A program made the position numbers and the translations under genes. From an uncultured Bacillus sp. (lineage in GTDB: Bacteria > Bacillota > Bacilli > Bacillales > Cytobacillaceae), in NCBI GenBank assembly GCA_937902115.1, contig CALGSR010000385.1:1-13427 (forward strand): a stretch of DNA of 13,427 nt, read 5' to 3'. Under the pieces are notes generated by a model that did no database searches, was not told the DNA's origin, and saw nothing but the letters and a program-made list of their open reading frames with translations. This document shows, one piece after another, positions 1-6,919 of the stretch (positions within the stretch are counted from its first letter, which is position 1; every line of letters starts with the position of its first letter).

Positions 1-2
1 AC

Positions 3-59
3 ATATATCGGCCGCTTCGGCAAAAAGAAGCTGTTAAAGTTCAAATCCAGCCTGCATAG
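3..59 (+). CDS. possible 3' end of an upstream gene
   Basis: An open frame enters from the left edge and stops at a TAG at 57-59, giving 18 residues that begin IYRPLRQKEAV. It ends 50 bp before mmgC, which fits an upstream operon gene. In relatives this position holds a beta-oxidation gene such as an Fe-S oxidoreductase or 3-hydroxybutyryl-CoA dehydrogenase. The fragment is too short to assign, and a second frame is also open across the edge (to 177, overlapping mmgC), so even the frame is uncertain. Confidence 0.25.
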   Translation: MYRPLRQKEAVKVQIQPA

Positions 60-109
60 CCTTATTCATACATCACAAGGACAGACATCCGTGAAAAGGA
101 GGGGGCATC

Positions 110-1240
110 ATGAACCTGCAGTACACCGAGGAACAGGAAATGATGCGAAAAATGGTGCGGGAATTTGCCCGCACTGAGGTGGCACCCTTTGTGCCGAATA
201 TTGAAAAAGGGGAATTTCCCCGGGAAATATTAGAGAAAATGGGGAGCCTTGGGCTTATGGGCATCCCAATTCCAGAAACATACGGCGGTGCAGGCATGGA
301 TTTGACTTCTTATTTGATTGCGATTGAGGAGCTGTCAAAGGTAAGCGCTGCTCTCGGTGTGATCCTATCTGTTCACACATCTGTCGGCACGTTGCCGATT
401 CTTCGCTTCGGCACTGAGACACAGAGAAACAAATACATTTCGAAGCTGGCAGCAGGCGAATATTTAGGTGCCTTTTGCTTAACAGAGCCGCAGGCTGGAT
501 CTGACGCTGCCAATCTGAAAACAAAGGCCGTGAAAAAAGGTGATTCCTACGTCATAAATGGCTCGAAGATTTTTATCACGAACGGCGGTGAGGCCGATGT
601 TTATCTTGTCTTCGCTGTAACGGATTCCAGCATTGGCAGCAGAGGAATCACCGCCTTTATTGTTGAAAAAAACACACCTGGTTTAATTTTTGGCAAGGAT
701 GAGCATAAAATGGGGCTCCGTGGCTCCCGCACCTTACAGCTCAGTTTTGAGGATATGCATGTCTCGGCAGAAAACCGCCTCGGCAATGAAGGGGAAGGTT
801 TTATGATAGCGCTTGCGAATCTTGAAACCGGACGAATTGGCATTGCCGCACAAGCCTTGGGCATCGCTGAGGCTGCCTTTGAGGCTGCGCTTCAATATGC
901 AAAAGAGCGGAAACAATTCGGCGTGCCGATTGCCTCACACCAGGGAATCGCCTTCAAACTGGCCGATATGGCGACAAGTGTGGAAGCGGCGAAACTATTA
1001 GTCTATTATGCTGCTAATTTAAAAGAACAAGGCCTTAATGCCCGCAAGGAAGCCTCCATCGCTAAGCTATTTGCCTCAAAAACGGCCGTTGAGGTGACTT
1101 CAGAAGCGATCCAGGTCTTCGGCGGCTACGGTTATACAGAGGACTATCCTGTGGAGCGCTACTTCCGTGATGCGAAAATCACTGAAATCTACGAAGGCAC
1201 GAGTGAAATTCAACGCATCGTCATTAGCAAACATCTATAA
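110..1240 (+). CDS. mmgC: short-chain acyl-CoA dehydrogenase (MmgC-like)
   Basis: A 376-residue FAD-dependent acyl-CoA dehydrogenase, normal length for the family. It catalyses the first step of beta-oxidation, alpha,beta-dehydrogenation of acyl-CoA, passing electrons to ETF in the cytoplasm. Visible marks are the FAD/substrate motif CLTEPQAGSD at residues 123-132, the KIFITNGG segment at 153-160, the C-terminal signature QVFGGYGYTEDYPVER from 335, and IYEGTSEIQR at 360-369 in which E362 is the expected catalytic base. The start is set by an AAAAGGAGGGGG ribosome binding site a few bases upstream. It lies 46 bp ahead of the paralogous acdA and is probably co-transcribed with it. The sequence resembles B. 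subtilis MmgC (HTSVGT, GRIGIAAQALGIAEAA). The acyl-chain preference cannot be read from the sequence. Confidence 0.9.
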   Translation: MNLQYTEEQEMMRKMVREFARTEVAPFVPNIEKGEFPREILEKMGSLGLMGIPIPETYGGAGMDLTSYLIAIEELSKVSAALGVILSVHTSVGTLPILRFGTETQRNKYISKLAAGEYLGAFCLTEPQAGSDAANLKTKAVKKGDSYVINGSKIFITNGGEADVYLVFAVTDSSIGSRGITAFIVEKNTPGLIFGKDEHKMGLRGSRTLQLSFEDMHVSAENRLGNEGEGFMIALANLETGRIGIAAQALGIAEAAFEAALQYAKERKQFGVPIASHQGIAFKLADMATSVEAAKLLVYYAANLKEQGLNARKEASIAKLFASKTAVEVTSEAIQVFGGYGYTEDYPVERYFRDAKITEIYEGTSEIQRIVISKHL

Positions 1241-1286
1241 GAAATAGAAATAAATATAATAACAGTCGAGAAAGAAGGATAAAAAA

Positions 1287-2426
1287 ATGAACTTTAAACT
1301 ATCTGAAGAACATGAAATGATTCGAAAAATGGTGCGTGATTTTGCCTTGAATGAAGTAGCGCCAACTGCAGCAGAACGGGATGAAGATGAGCGCTTTGAC
1401 CGTGAAATTATCGCAAAAATGGCAGAGCTTGGCTTAATGGGAATTCCGTGGCCGGAGGAATACGGCGGTATTGGCAGTGATTACCTTGCTTATTGCATTA
1501 CAGTTGAAGAATTGGCACGTGTCTGTGCATCTACTGCGGTTACACTTTCTGCCCATACCTCACTTGCCGGCTGGCCGGTCTATAAATTCGGTACGGAAGA
1601 GCAAAAGCAAAGGTATTTAAAACCAATGGCACTTGGCGAGAAGCTTGGCGCTTACGGTCTGACAGAACCAGGCAGCGGCTCTGATGCAGGGGGCATGAAA
1701 ACAACAGCCCGCCTTGAAGGGGACCACTACGTCTTAAACGGGGCAAAAATCTTTATTACGAACGGCGGCATCGCAGATATCTACATCGTTTTTGCGGTAA
1801 CTGACCCGGAAAGCAAGAGCAATGGTACAACAGCTTTTATTGTTGAAAAAGATTTCCCAGGCTTTTCTGTAGGGAAAAAGGAAAAGAAAATGGGCATTCG
1901 TTCCTCGCCGACAACTGAAATTATTTTTGACAATTGCCAGGTCCCGGTAGAAAATGTATTAGGCGAAATCGGCCAAGGTTTCAAAATTGCCATGATGACA
2001 TTGGATGGCGGTCGTAATGGAATCGCATCACAGGCAGTCGGCATTGCCCAAGGTGCTTTAGATGCAGCGGTTGATTATTCGAAGGAACGCGTGCAATTTG
2101 GTAAACCGATTGCCCTGCAGCAAGGAATCGGCTTCAAGCTTGCAGATATGGCAACAAGTGTAGAGGCAGCCAGACTATTAACTTATCAAGCAGCATGGCT
2201 TGAATCAGAAGGACTTCCATATGGGAAGGAATCAGCCATGTCAAAGTTGTTTGCCGGTGACGCAGCAATGCAGGTAACAACAGAAGCGGTACAAATCTTT
2301 GGCGGCTACGGTTATACGAAAGATTATCCGGTTGAGCGCTTCATGCGCGATGCCAAAATTACGCAAATTTATGAAGGTACACAAGAAATTCAACGCCTTG
2401 TTATATCAAGGATGCTGACAAAATAA
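1287..2426 (+). CDS. acdA: acyl-CoA dehydrogenase AcdA
   Basis: A 379-residue acyl-CoA dehydrogenase and a close paralogue of the preceding gene, probably acting on short or branched acyl-CoA in beta-oxidation with ETF as electron acceptor. It has a full signature 1, GLTEPGSGSDAGG, at residues 124-136. The C-terminal signature QIFGGYGYTKDYPVERF is followed by IYEGTQEIQR (361-370), with E363 as the predicted catalytic glutamate. The ending QRLVISRMLTK and the start MNFKLSEEHEMIRKMVRDFA agree with B. subtilis AcdA, which also sits next to rpoE. The ribosome binding site is GAAGGAT about 8 bases before the ATG. Only 46 bp separate it from mmgC, with no terminator between them, so the two probably form one operon. 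Confidence 0.93.
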   Translation: MNFKLSEEHEMIRKMVRDFALNEVAPTAAERDEDERFDREIIAKMAELGLMGIPWPEEYGGIGSDYLAYCITVEELARVCASTAVTLSAHTSLAGWPVYKFGTEEQKQRYLKPMALGEKLGAYGLTEPGSGSDAGGMKTTARLEGDHYVLNGAKIFITNGGIADIYIVFAVTDPESKSNGTTAFIVEKDFPGFSVGKKEKKMGIRSSPTTEIIFDNCQVPVENVLGEIGQGFKIAMMTLDGGRNGIASQAVGIAQGALDAAVDYSKERVQFGKPIALQQGIGFKLADMATSVEAARLLTYQAAWLESEGLPYGKESAMSKLFAGDAAMQVTTEAVQIFGGYGYTKDYPVERFMRDAKITQIYEGTQEIQRLVISRMLTK

Positions 2427-2428
2427 GA

Positions 2429-2446
2429 CCGGCGGATAAGAGCCGG
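2429..2446 (+). terminator. weak hairpin just after acdA
   Basis: CCGGC (2429-2433) pairs with GCCGG (2442-2446) across an 8-base loop, starting two bases after the acdA stop codon. No T-run follows, so it may only protect the 3' end of the mRNA. Read-through into the TetR gene is possible. Confidence 0.3.
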
Positions 2447-2481
2447 GAATATTGCCTGGTATTAGTCGTAAGGGGAACTAC

Positions 2482-2512
2482 AAGATTTCGGATAAGTGTG
2501 AACGAAAATCTT
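2482..2512. promoter_or_regulatory. imperfect inverted repeat upstream of the TetR gene
   Basis: AAGATTTCG (2482-2490) and CGAAAATCTT (2503-2512) are inverted copies differing by one extra A, with a 12-base centre. The site lies between acdA and the TetR-family gene. TetR proteins commonly bind such palindromes near their own gene, so an autoregulatory operator is possible. It is not followed by a T-run, so a terminator is less likely. The role is inferred from position only. Confidence 0.35.
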
Positions 2513-2576
2513 ACAGTATCTCCCTCATGGCTTATACACAGGCATAATTTTTCAATGGATGTGGGGGTTTAAGGAG

Positions 2577-3233
2577 ATGGTAAGGACAAGGAGAAAACGC
2601 GAGGTGCAGGCTTCTGTAAAAGATGAACGCCTGATTCAAAAACGACGCGACCAAATCATTAACGGTGCGGTAGCCCTCATTAAAGACAAAGGCTATCACC
2701 GAATGACAACAAGGGAAATCGCTAAAGCCTCAGGCTTCAGTATCGGGACGCTCTATGAATATATCCGGACAAAGGAAGATGTTCTTTATCTTGTCTGCGA
2801 TCGGATTTATGATCAGGTAAGTGAACGACTGCATATCCTTATGGATACGGAGCTGGGAACAGTAGAAGGACTTAAAACAACGATTGCCCACTTTTTCCGC
2901 GTGATGGATGAAATGCAGGATGAAGTCTTAATCATGTACCAAGAATTGAAATCGCTGACAAAGGATGCTCTTGGCTACGTCCTCGAAAAAGAACTGCTTT
3001 TGGTCGAATTATTCCGGGAAATGCTTGAACGCTGTGTGGAAAATAAAGAGTTGAAGTTAACAGAAGCGCAAATGAAAATGGCAGCCCACAATATATACGT
3101 TCAAGGGCAAATGTGGTGCTTTCGCCGCTGGGTTTTAAGCAAAATGTATACTCTTGATGAATATATTGCTTTGCAAACATCCTCTTTCCTCGAGGGCCTG
3201 CAGGCAGAAATTAAAGATCGATCAAGCGTTTAA
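2577..3233 (+). CDS. TetR/AcrR family transcriptional regulator, probably of the acyl-CoA genes
   Basis: A one-component DNA-binding regulator of about 218 residues. Residues 24-70 form the TetR helix-turn-helix: RRDQIINGAVALIKDKG, then TTREIAKASGFSIGTLYEYI with the recognition helix around 54-61, then the typical KEDVLY. The helical C-terminal ligand and dimer domain is divergent, as usual. Position directly after two acyl-CoA dehydrogenases suggests a repressor of fatty-acid degradation sensing an acyl-CoA; this is inference. It is not a close match to B. subtilis FadR as remembered. The start is ambiguous. ATG 2577 has GGGGG at 2563-2567. ATG 2559 is in frame but lacks a ribosome binding site. 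GTG 2604 is in frame and has AAGGAG (2588-2593) ten bases upstream, but would drop the KREV residues I expect to be conserved in homologues. Confidence 0.85.
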   Translation: MVRTRRKREVQASVKDERLIQKRRDQIINGAVALIKDKGYHRMTTREIAKASGFSIGTLYEYIRTKEDVLYLVCDRIYDQVSERLHILMDTELGTVEGLKTTIAHFFRVMDEMQDEVLIMYQELKSLTKDALGYVLEKELLLVELFREMLERCVENKELKLTEAQMKMAAHNIYVQGQMWCFRRWVLSKMYTLDEYIALQTSSFLEGLQAEIKDRSSV

Positions 3234-3250
3234 AACGATATCGGCCACTT

Positions 3251-3289
3251 TTGCTGATATATCGACTACATTGTTCAATATATCAGCAA
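3251..3289. repeat. perfect 12-bp inverted repeat after the TetR gene
   Basis: TTGCTGATATAT (3251-3262) and ATATATCAGCAA (3278-3289) form a perfect 12-bp stem with a 15-base loop, 17 bp after the TetR stop codon. The AT-rich hairpin is not followed by a clear T-run on either strand. It could be a bidirectional terminator, a regulator site or a copy of a small dispersed palindrome. The sequence alone does not decide. Confidence 0.5.
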
Positions 3290-3334
3290 TTCCCACTTCG
3301 ATTTAGACTTCTCGAAAAAAATCAGGGCAGCCCA

Positions 3335-3363
3335 GTGACGTATGAAGTATAATCATTTATAAT
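3335..3363 (+). promoter_or_regulatory. candidate sigma-A promoter for the small membrane protein gene
   Basis: GTGACG (3335-3340), a 17-base spacer and a perfect TATAAT (3358-3363) lie 63 bp before the preferred TTG start. A second TATAAT occurs at 3348-3353 but has no -35 partner. The -35 matches the TTGACA consensus at 4 of 6 positions. Confidence 0.4.
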
Positions 3364-3425
3364 AATTGATCCGGGGTGAGACTCCGTCCTTAGGAATAAG
3401 AGAATGTTGCCAGGAAGTGAAAAGC

Positions 3426-3620
3426 TTGAGACGAATTCTTATTAAATGGATAGGCTGGGCCGGAGCAGCGGCCGGAGCTTATTATTTATATGTACGTAAT
3501 CTTGGGTCGATCCCTTTCCTGCTGCTCTCTATTTATTTTTTTCGCAAGGCAAAAAGGATTCTATCTAATCCAAATGACCGAATTCATTCAATGAATCAGT
3601 CAAAAAAATCCGCCGAATAG
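3426..3620 (+). CDS. small hypothetical two-pass membrane protein
   Basis: I do not recognise this gene. From the TTG at 3426 it encodes 64 residues: a basic start (RRILIK), a hydrophobic stretch WIGWAGAAAGAYYLYV (about 8-23), a short RNLGS turn, a second hydrophobic stretch (IPFLLLSIYFF, about 29-39), and a basic then polar tail rich in Lys and Ser. This predicts two membrane passes with both ends inside. TTG 3426 is chosen because AGGAAG (3412-3417) lies at a suitable distance. The frame is open back to a TTG at 3366, which would give 84 residues, but the extra part is not hydrophobic and that start has no good ribosome binding site. It lies between the TetR gene and rpoE and seems separately transcribed. 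Confidence 0.6.
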   Translation: MRRILIKWIGWAGAAAGAYYLYVRNLGSIPFLLLSIYFFRKAKRILSNPNDRIHSMNQSKKSAE

Positions 3621-3673
3621 AAAATTATCCCGGAATCTGCAGCAAACTATGGCATAAACGTTAGTAATTTGTT

Positions 3674-3749
3674 TATAATGAAGAATATGTATTCAAAAGA
3701 CTGTAAGCATTTTTTGGTACTTTACGCAGTGGGGCCGGATTTATTATAC
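3674..3749 (+). promoter_or_regulatory. candidate sigma-A promoters for rpoE
   Basis: Two candidates precede rpoE. One is a perfect -10, TATAAT (3674-3679), without a good -35. The other is TTTACG (3721-3726), a 17-base spacer and TTATAC (3744-3749), 65 bp before the start codon. Neither is a full consensus. The 160-bp gap after the previous gene makes an own promoter likely. Confidence 0.3.
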
Positions 3750-3814
3750 ATAAAGTCGCCAATCTTCCACTACTTCCCGTACCAGGAGTGTATGATAGAA
3801 AGGAAGTGCGGATC

Positions 3815-4411
3815 TTGAGTTTATCTCAGCTCTCAAAAGAAGAAATACAAGAAATGTCCTTAATAGAAGTTGCATATGAACTTTTGGCAGAAAAAAAGCA
3901 GGCTATTTCTTTTAAACAATTAATGGATGAACTGGCGCAAAAACTAAAATTGTCAGAGGAACATGTACGTTCAAGAATTGCCCAATTTTATACGGACTTA
4001 AATATAGATGGACGTTTCTTATGCGTTGGTGAAAACCAATGGGGCTTAAGAGTTTGGTACCCGGTTGACCAAGTCATTGAAGAAATTGTAAACCCTGTAA
4101 AGGCGAAGAAAAAGAAAAAGGCGAAGAAAGTCGTTGATAAACTGGATGATTTCGATGATATCGAGGAATTGGAAGTAGAAGAGTTTGATGATCTCGAAGA
4201 GTTTGTAGACGATGAAGATGATGAGGACTTAGTCGAGGATGATTTGGACGATGCCGCTGAAGATGATCTCGATGACGATTTACTCGATGATGATCTAGAC
4301 GAGGACCTTGATGAGGAAATCGATGACGAAGAATTTGAAATGGATGAAGAAGAAGAGGATTTGGATGATGAAGAAAAGGATTTTGATGATTCTAAAGAGG
4401 ACAAGGATTAA
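3815..4411 (+). CDS. rpoE: DNA-directed RNA polymerase delta subunit
   Basis: The delta subunit of Firmicutes RNA polymerase, which raises transcription specificity and recycling and changes sensitivity to the initiating NTP. The preferred TTG start at 3815 gives 198 residues and follows AAAGGAAG by about 8 bases. An in-frame GTG at 3788 would add nine residues (MYDRKEVRI) not expected from B. subtilis delta. The folded N-terminal HARE-HTH domain spans residues 1 to about 85 and includes RIAQFYTDLNIDGRFL (54-69) and WGLRVWYPVDQ (76-86). A lysine-rich linker KAKKKKKAKK (97-106) follows, then a disordered tail from about 110 to the end made almost only of Asp and Glu. This layout is diagnostic. 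The tail produces a long serine-rich open frame on the minus strand that is an artefact. The pyrG promoter begins 12 bp after the stop codon. Confidence 0.97.
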   Translation: MSLSQLSKEEIQEMSLIEVAYELLAEKKQAISFKQLMDELAQKLKLSEEHVRSRIAQFYTDLNIDGRFLCVGENQWGLRVWYPVDQVIEEIVNPVKAKKKKKAKKVVDKLDDFDDIEELEVEEFDDLEEFVDDEDDEDLVEDDLDDAAEDDLDDDLLDDDLDEDLDEEIDDEEFEMDEEEEDLDDEEKDFDDSKEDKD

Positions 4412-4422
4412 CGAGATTCATC

Positions 4423-4464
4423 TTGACTTTTTCAAATAGTACTTGTAGAATATTTTTTGGGCTC
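4423..4464 (+). promoter_or_regulatory. pyrG promoter with GGGCTC start
   Basis: TTGACT (4423-4428), a 17-base spacer and TAGAAT (4446-4451) form a strong sigma-A promoter. Seven bases later the expected start site begins GGGCTC (4459-4464). In B. subtilis pyrG, the initial GGGC allows extra G residues to be added by slippage when CTP is scarce; the same start is seen here. Confidence 0.85.
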
Positions 4465-4495
4465 TTAAAGAGATTATAGCAATAATAATAAAAGC

Positions 4496-4543
4496 AGCGC
4501 TCCCTTACTTGAGTAAAAGTAAGAGGAGCGCTTTTGTTTTTTT
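4496..4543 (+). terminator. pyrG leader attenuator (CTP-responsive intrinsic terminator)
   Basis: AGCGCTCCCTTACTT (4496-4510) pairs with AAGTAAGAGGAGCGCT (4517-4532), with one bulged T in the right arm and a 6-base loop, followed by a T-rich run to 4543. It lies 37 bases after the predicted transcript start. The C/T-rich left arm (CTCCCTT, 4500-4506) can pair with a run of G at the transcript 5' end. That is the known B. subtilis mechanism: slippage-made poly-G acts as an antiterminator at low CTP. The hairpin would also end rpoE read-through. Confidence 0.85.
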
Positions 4544-4723
4544 GTTAGAAAAGCGGAAGCGCTGGAACTGAGACACCAGTTAAAGTTCAGAAACCTTATA
4601 ACTATTTAAAATACTTAATCGTGCGCATGTTTTAGAAAGATATCGGCCTTTGCTTTTAGCTGTGTTTTTCTAATGCGTTTTTGCGCGCGCAGCAGGAAGA
4701 AATTTGTCGAAATGGCTCGTTAT

Positions 4724-4826
4724 TTAACTTCATTCAGCAGAAGTTCTCCACTTCTACAAGCAGGGGATGAATGCAAAGTATTTTTCCGATTCAGTGGGGG
4801 TTCAAACCCCGGCTCAATGAAGTTAA
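4724..4826. repeat. structured repeat element closed by 11-bp inverted repeats
   Basis: TTAACTTCATT (4724-4734) and AATGAAGTTAA (4816-4826) are perfect inverted copies enclosing two hairpins: AGAAGT/ACTTCT (4739-4744 with 4750-4755, 5-base loop) and GGGGTT/AACCCC (4797-4802 with 4805-4810). As RNA this is a multi-branched fold. The layout resembles right-end or guide-RNA regions of IS200/IS605-TnpB elements, or a palindrome-associated small mobile element, but no transposase is present here. That assignment is inference. Confidence 0.5.
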
Positions 4827-4833
4827 GTCTCCG

Positions 4834-4917
4834 GCGGATGCCTCGATTTTTCAAAGGAAGTTTTTCGAGCGAACTCGCGAGTATAGGGCGCAAATACACC
4901 AAGGCGCATTTGATAAT
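4834..4917. repeat. dispersed hairpin repeat, copy A
   Basis: A sequence beginning GCGGATGCCTCGATTTTTC and containing TTTTTCGAGCGAACTCGCGAG, with a small CGAG-CGAA-CTCG hairpin (4865-4876). A diverged copy lies at 11312-11375 before the cdaR remnant, and a shorter possible copy lies at 6995-7020 before spo0F. It directly follows the structured element and may be part of the same mobile unit. Confidence 0.5.
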
Positions 4918-5011
4918 TTAAGTGCTTCCCGTAAAGATTCAATAAAACACATAAACTGTCTTTAAATAGACTCAAATATGTACAAACTGTAACGGAGGGG
5001 GATTTTTGAAA

Positions 5012-6619
5012 ATGACAAAATATATTTTTGTAACAGGCGGAGTTGTTTCTTCACTTGGGAAAGGGATTACCGCAGCATCATTAGGCCGATTATTGAAAAA
5101 CCGCGGGCTCAGTGTAACGATTCAAAAGTTTGATCCATATATTAACGTGGATCCGGGAACAATGAGTCCTTATCAGCACGGAGAGGTATTTGTAACAGAT
5201 GACGGTGCGGAAACGGACTTAGACTTAGGTCACTATGAGCGGTTTATTGACATTAACTTAAATAAATACAGCAACGTAACGACTGGTAAAGTCTATTCAG
5301 CTGTATTGCGCAAAGAACGCCGCGGCGACTATTTAGGTGGAACAGTCCAGGTAATCCCGCATATTACAAATGAAATTAAAGAACGATTATTCCGTGCCGG
5401 GAAAGAAACAAATGCGGATGTTTTGATTACGGAAATCGGGGGAACCGTTGGAGATATCGAATCACTTCCATTCTTAGAGGCGATCCGCCAAGTGAAAAGT
5501 GATGTCGGTTCAAATAATGTGATGTATATTCATTGTACCCTTGTTCCGTATATTAAAGCAGCAGGCGAAATGAAAACAAAACCGACACAGCATAGTGTAA
5601 AAGAATTACGCAGTCTGGGCATTCAGCCAAATATCATCGTGCCTCGTACGGAAGTACCGTTGACACAGGATCAAAAGGATAAAATTGCTCTTTTCTGTGA
5701 TATTGATAAAAGGGCCGTTATTGAATGTCTTGATGCAGATCACTTATTAGCGATTCCAATTGCGCTGCAGGAACAAAACATGGACCAAATTGTCTGTGAG
5801 CATCTGCAATTGGAATGCAAGGAAGCAGACATGACAGAGTGGATCAAGCTGCTTGAGAAAGTACGTAATTTAACGAAGAAAACGAAGATTGGTCTTGTCG
5901 GTAAATATGTAGAATTACAAGATGCCTATCTTTCCGTCGTTGAAGCATTAAAGCATGCTGGTTATACGCATGATACCGATATTGAAGTAAAATGGATTAA
6001 TTCTGAGAACGTGACAGCTGAAAATGTGAATGAGCTGTTAGATGACGTTGATGGTGTTCTTGTACCAGGCGGCTTTGGCGATCGCGGGATTGAAGGGAAA
6101 ATTGAAGCTACCCGCTATGCGCGTGAACAAAAGAAACCATTCCTTGGTATCTGTCTCGGTATGCAACTTGCTTCCATTGAATTCGCCCGTAATGTTCTTG
6201 GCTTAAAAGATGCCCATTCATCTGAAATTAACCCGGACACAGAGCATCCAATTATTGACTTGCTTCCGGAACAAAAGGATGTTGAGGATCTTGGCGGAAC
6301 CCTTCGTCTAGGCTTATATCCATGTAAACTGAAGGAAAATACAAAAGCCTATGAAGCTTATCAGGAGACAGTGGTGTATGAACGCCACCGCCACCGTTAT
6401 GAATTCAATAACGAGTACCGCCCGGCGATGGAAGCAGCAGGATTTATTTTCTCAGGAACAAGCCCTGACGGCCGCCTTGCTGAAGTGATCGAATTAAAGG
6501 ATCACCCATGGTTCGTTGCATCTCAGTTCCATCCTGAATTCATTTCAAGACCAAACCGCCCGCAGCCACTGTTCCGTGAATTTATTCATGCAACCTTAAC
6601 ATGTAACGAAAAGAATTAA
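5012..6619 (+). CDS. pyrG: CTP synthase
   Basis: A 535-residue CTP synthase, which aminates UTP to CTP using ATP and glutamine, the last step of pyrimidine nucleotide synthesis. The N-terminal synthase domain (1 to about 265) carries the P-loop-like GGVVSSLGKG (9-18) and DPYINVDPGTMSPYQHGEV (41-59). The C-terminal glutamine amidotransferase domain has VPGGFGDRG (351-359), the nucleophile Cys381 in GICLGMQ, and the triad partners His507 and Glu509 in SQFHPEF. Identity to B. subtilis PyrG is evident along the whole length. ATG 5012 gives the expected MTKYIFVTGG start. A TTG at 5006 would add two residues and is also within reach of GGAGGGGG. Expression is probably CTP-controlled by the upstream attenuator. 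The usual DUF2529 gene (ywjG) that follows in B. subtilis is absent. Confidence 0.98.
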   Translation: MTKYIFVTGGVVSSLGKGITAASLGRLLKNRGLSVTIQKFDPYINVDPGTMSPYQHGEVFVTDDGAETDLDLGHYERFIDINLNKYSNVTTGKVYSAVLRKERRGDYLGGTVQVIPHITNEIKERLFRAGKETNADVLITEIGGTVGDIESLPFLEAIRQVKSDVGSNNVMYIHCTLVPYIKAAGEMKTKPTQHSVKELRSLGIQPNIIVPRTEVPLTQDQKDKIALFCDIDKRAVIECLDADHLLAIPIALQEQNMDQIVCEHLQLECKEADMTEWIKLLEKVRNLTKKTKIGLVGKYVELQDAYLSVVEALKHAGYTHDTDIEVKWINSENVTAENVNELLDDVDGVLVPGGFGDRGIEGKIEATRYAREQKKPFLGICLGMQLASIEFARNVLGLKDAHSSEINPDTEHPIIDLLPEQKDVEDLGGTLRLGLYPCKLKENTKAYEAYQETVVYERHRHRYEFNNEYRPAMEAAGFIFSGTSPDGRLAEVIELKDHPWFVASQFHPEFISRPNRPQPLFREFIHATLTCNEKN

Positions 6620-6622
6620 TTT

Positions 6623-6665
6623 ATCGGCCGGCTTGACCTGGGGGAACCCGGGGAAAGCCGCCGAT
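6623..6665 (+). terminator. possible pyrG terminator hairpin
   Basis: ATCGGCCGGCTT (6623-6634) pairs with AAGCCGCCGAT (6655-6665) with one bulged base, and an inner CCTGGG/CCCGGG stem makes a long GC-rich hairpin four bases after the stop codon. Only a loose T-rich tail (TATTTG) follows, so termination may be partial. Confidence 0.55.
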
Positions 6666-6806
6666 TATTTGCACCTTTTAATTTAGTATTCCTATTGGTT
6701 TTATTGGTCTAAATAAGTGAAAGTATTCAGTATCGTGATGACAAAAGACAGTGAATTTTCTAACTCTAAAAAAATTTTTGATACTTAATCATGGTTATTC
6801 TAGTGA

Positions 6807-6820
6807 TTTTTGTTGAAAAA
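6807..6820 (+). promoter_or_regulatory. Spo0A-box-like site upstream of spo0F
   Basis: TTTTTGTTGAAAAA contains TGTTGAA (6811-6817), one mismatch from the Spo0A box TGTCGAA, in the usual T-rich/A-rich flanks. It lies about 100 bp upstream of the sigma-H promoter. Spo0A control of spo0F is established in B. subtilis; whether this site is used is inferred. Confidence 0.4.
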
Positions 6821-6869
6821 TAGACTATTATGTAGGCGGGAATGCTTTTTTTAAAAATGAAATAAAACC

Positions 6870-6899
6870 ATTGTAAAAAACCTTCCAATCGTTTACAAT
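6870..6899 (+). promoter_or_regulatory. candidate sigma-A promoter of spo0F overlapping an inverted repeat
   Basis: TTGTAA (6871-6876), a 17-base spacer and TACAAT (6894-6899) form a plausible vegetative promoter. The same bases make an 8-bp perfect inverted repeat, ATTGTAAA (6870-6877) and TTTACAAT (6892-6899), so the site may equally be an operator. Confidence 0.4.
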
Positions 6900-6919
6900 T
6901 GTTTCTTTTTCATTAAAAA

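Larger units (their letters stand above)
4544..5011. other. long pyrG leader after the attenuator, filled by repeats
   Basis: This 468-bp stretch between attenuator and pyrG has no convincing gene. It begins with AGAAAAGCGGAAGCGC (4548-4563), a phrase I know from dispersed intergenic repeats of Bacillus genomes. It then holds the structured element at 4724-4826 and the hairpin repeat at 4834-4917. Open frames of 60-82 codons inside it read through these repeats and show no protein-like sequence. It ends with the pyrG ribosome binding site GGAGGGGG (4994-5001). Confidence 0.7.

Noticed and set aside
1287..2426. Recent gene conversion between mmgC and acdA
   Set aside because: The two genes are clearly paralogous but differ throughout at the DNA level; no long identical tract is seen.
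3988..4404. 138-codon serine-rich open frame on the minus strand
   Set aside because: It is the mirror of the Asp/Glu-rich tail of rpoE; the repetitive GAT/GAA codons read as TC-rich serine codons on the other strand.
4673..4965. Overlapping open frames of 60-82 codons on both strands before pyrG
   Set aside because: They run through the structured repeat and hairpin repeat, have no ribosome binding sites in place and no protein-like composition.
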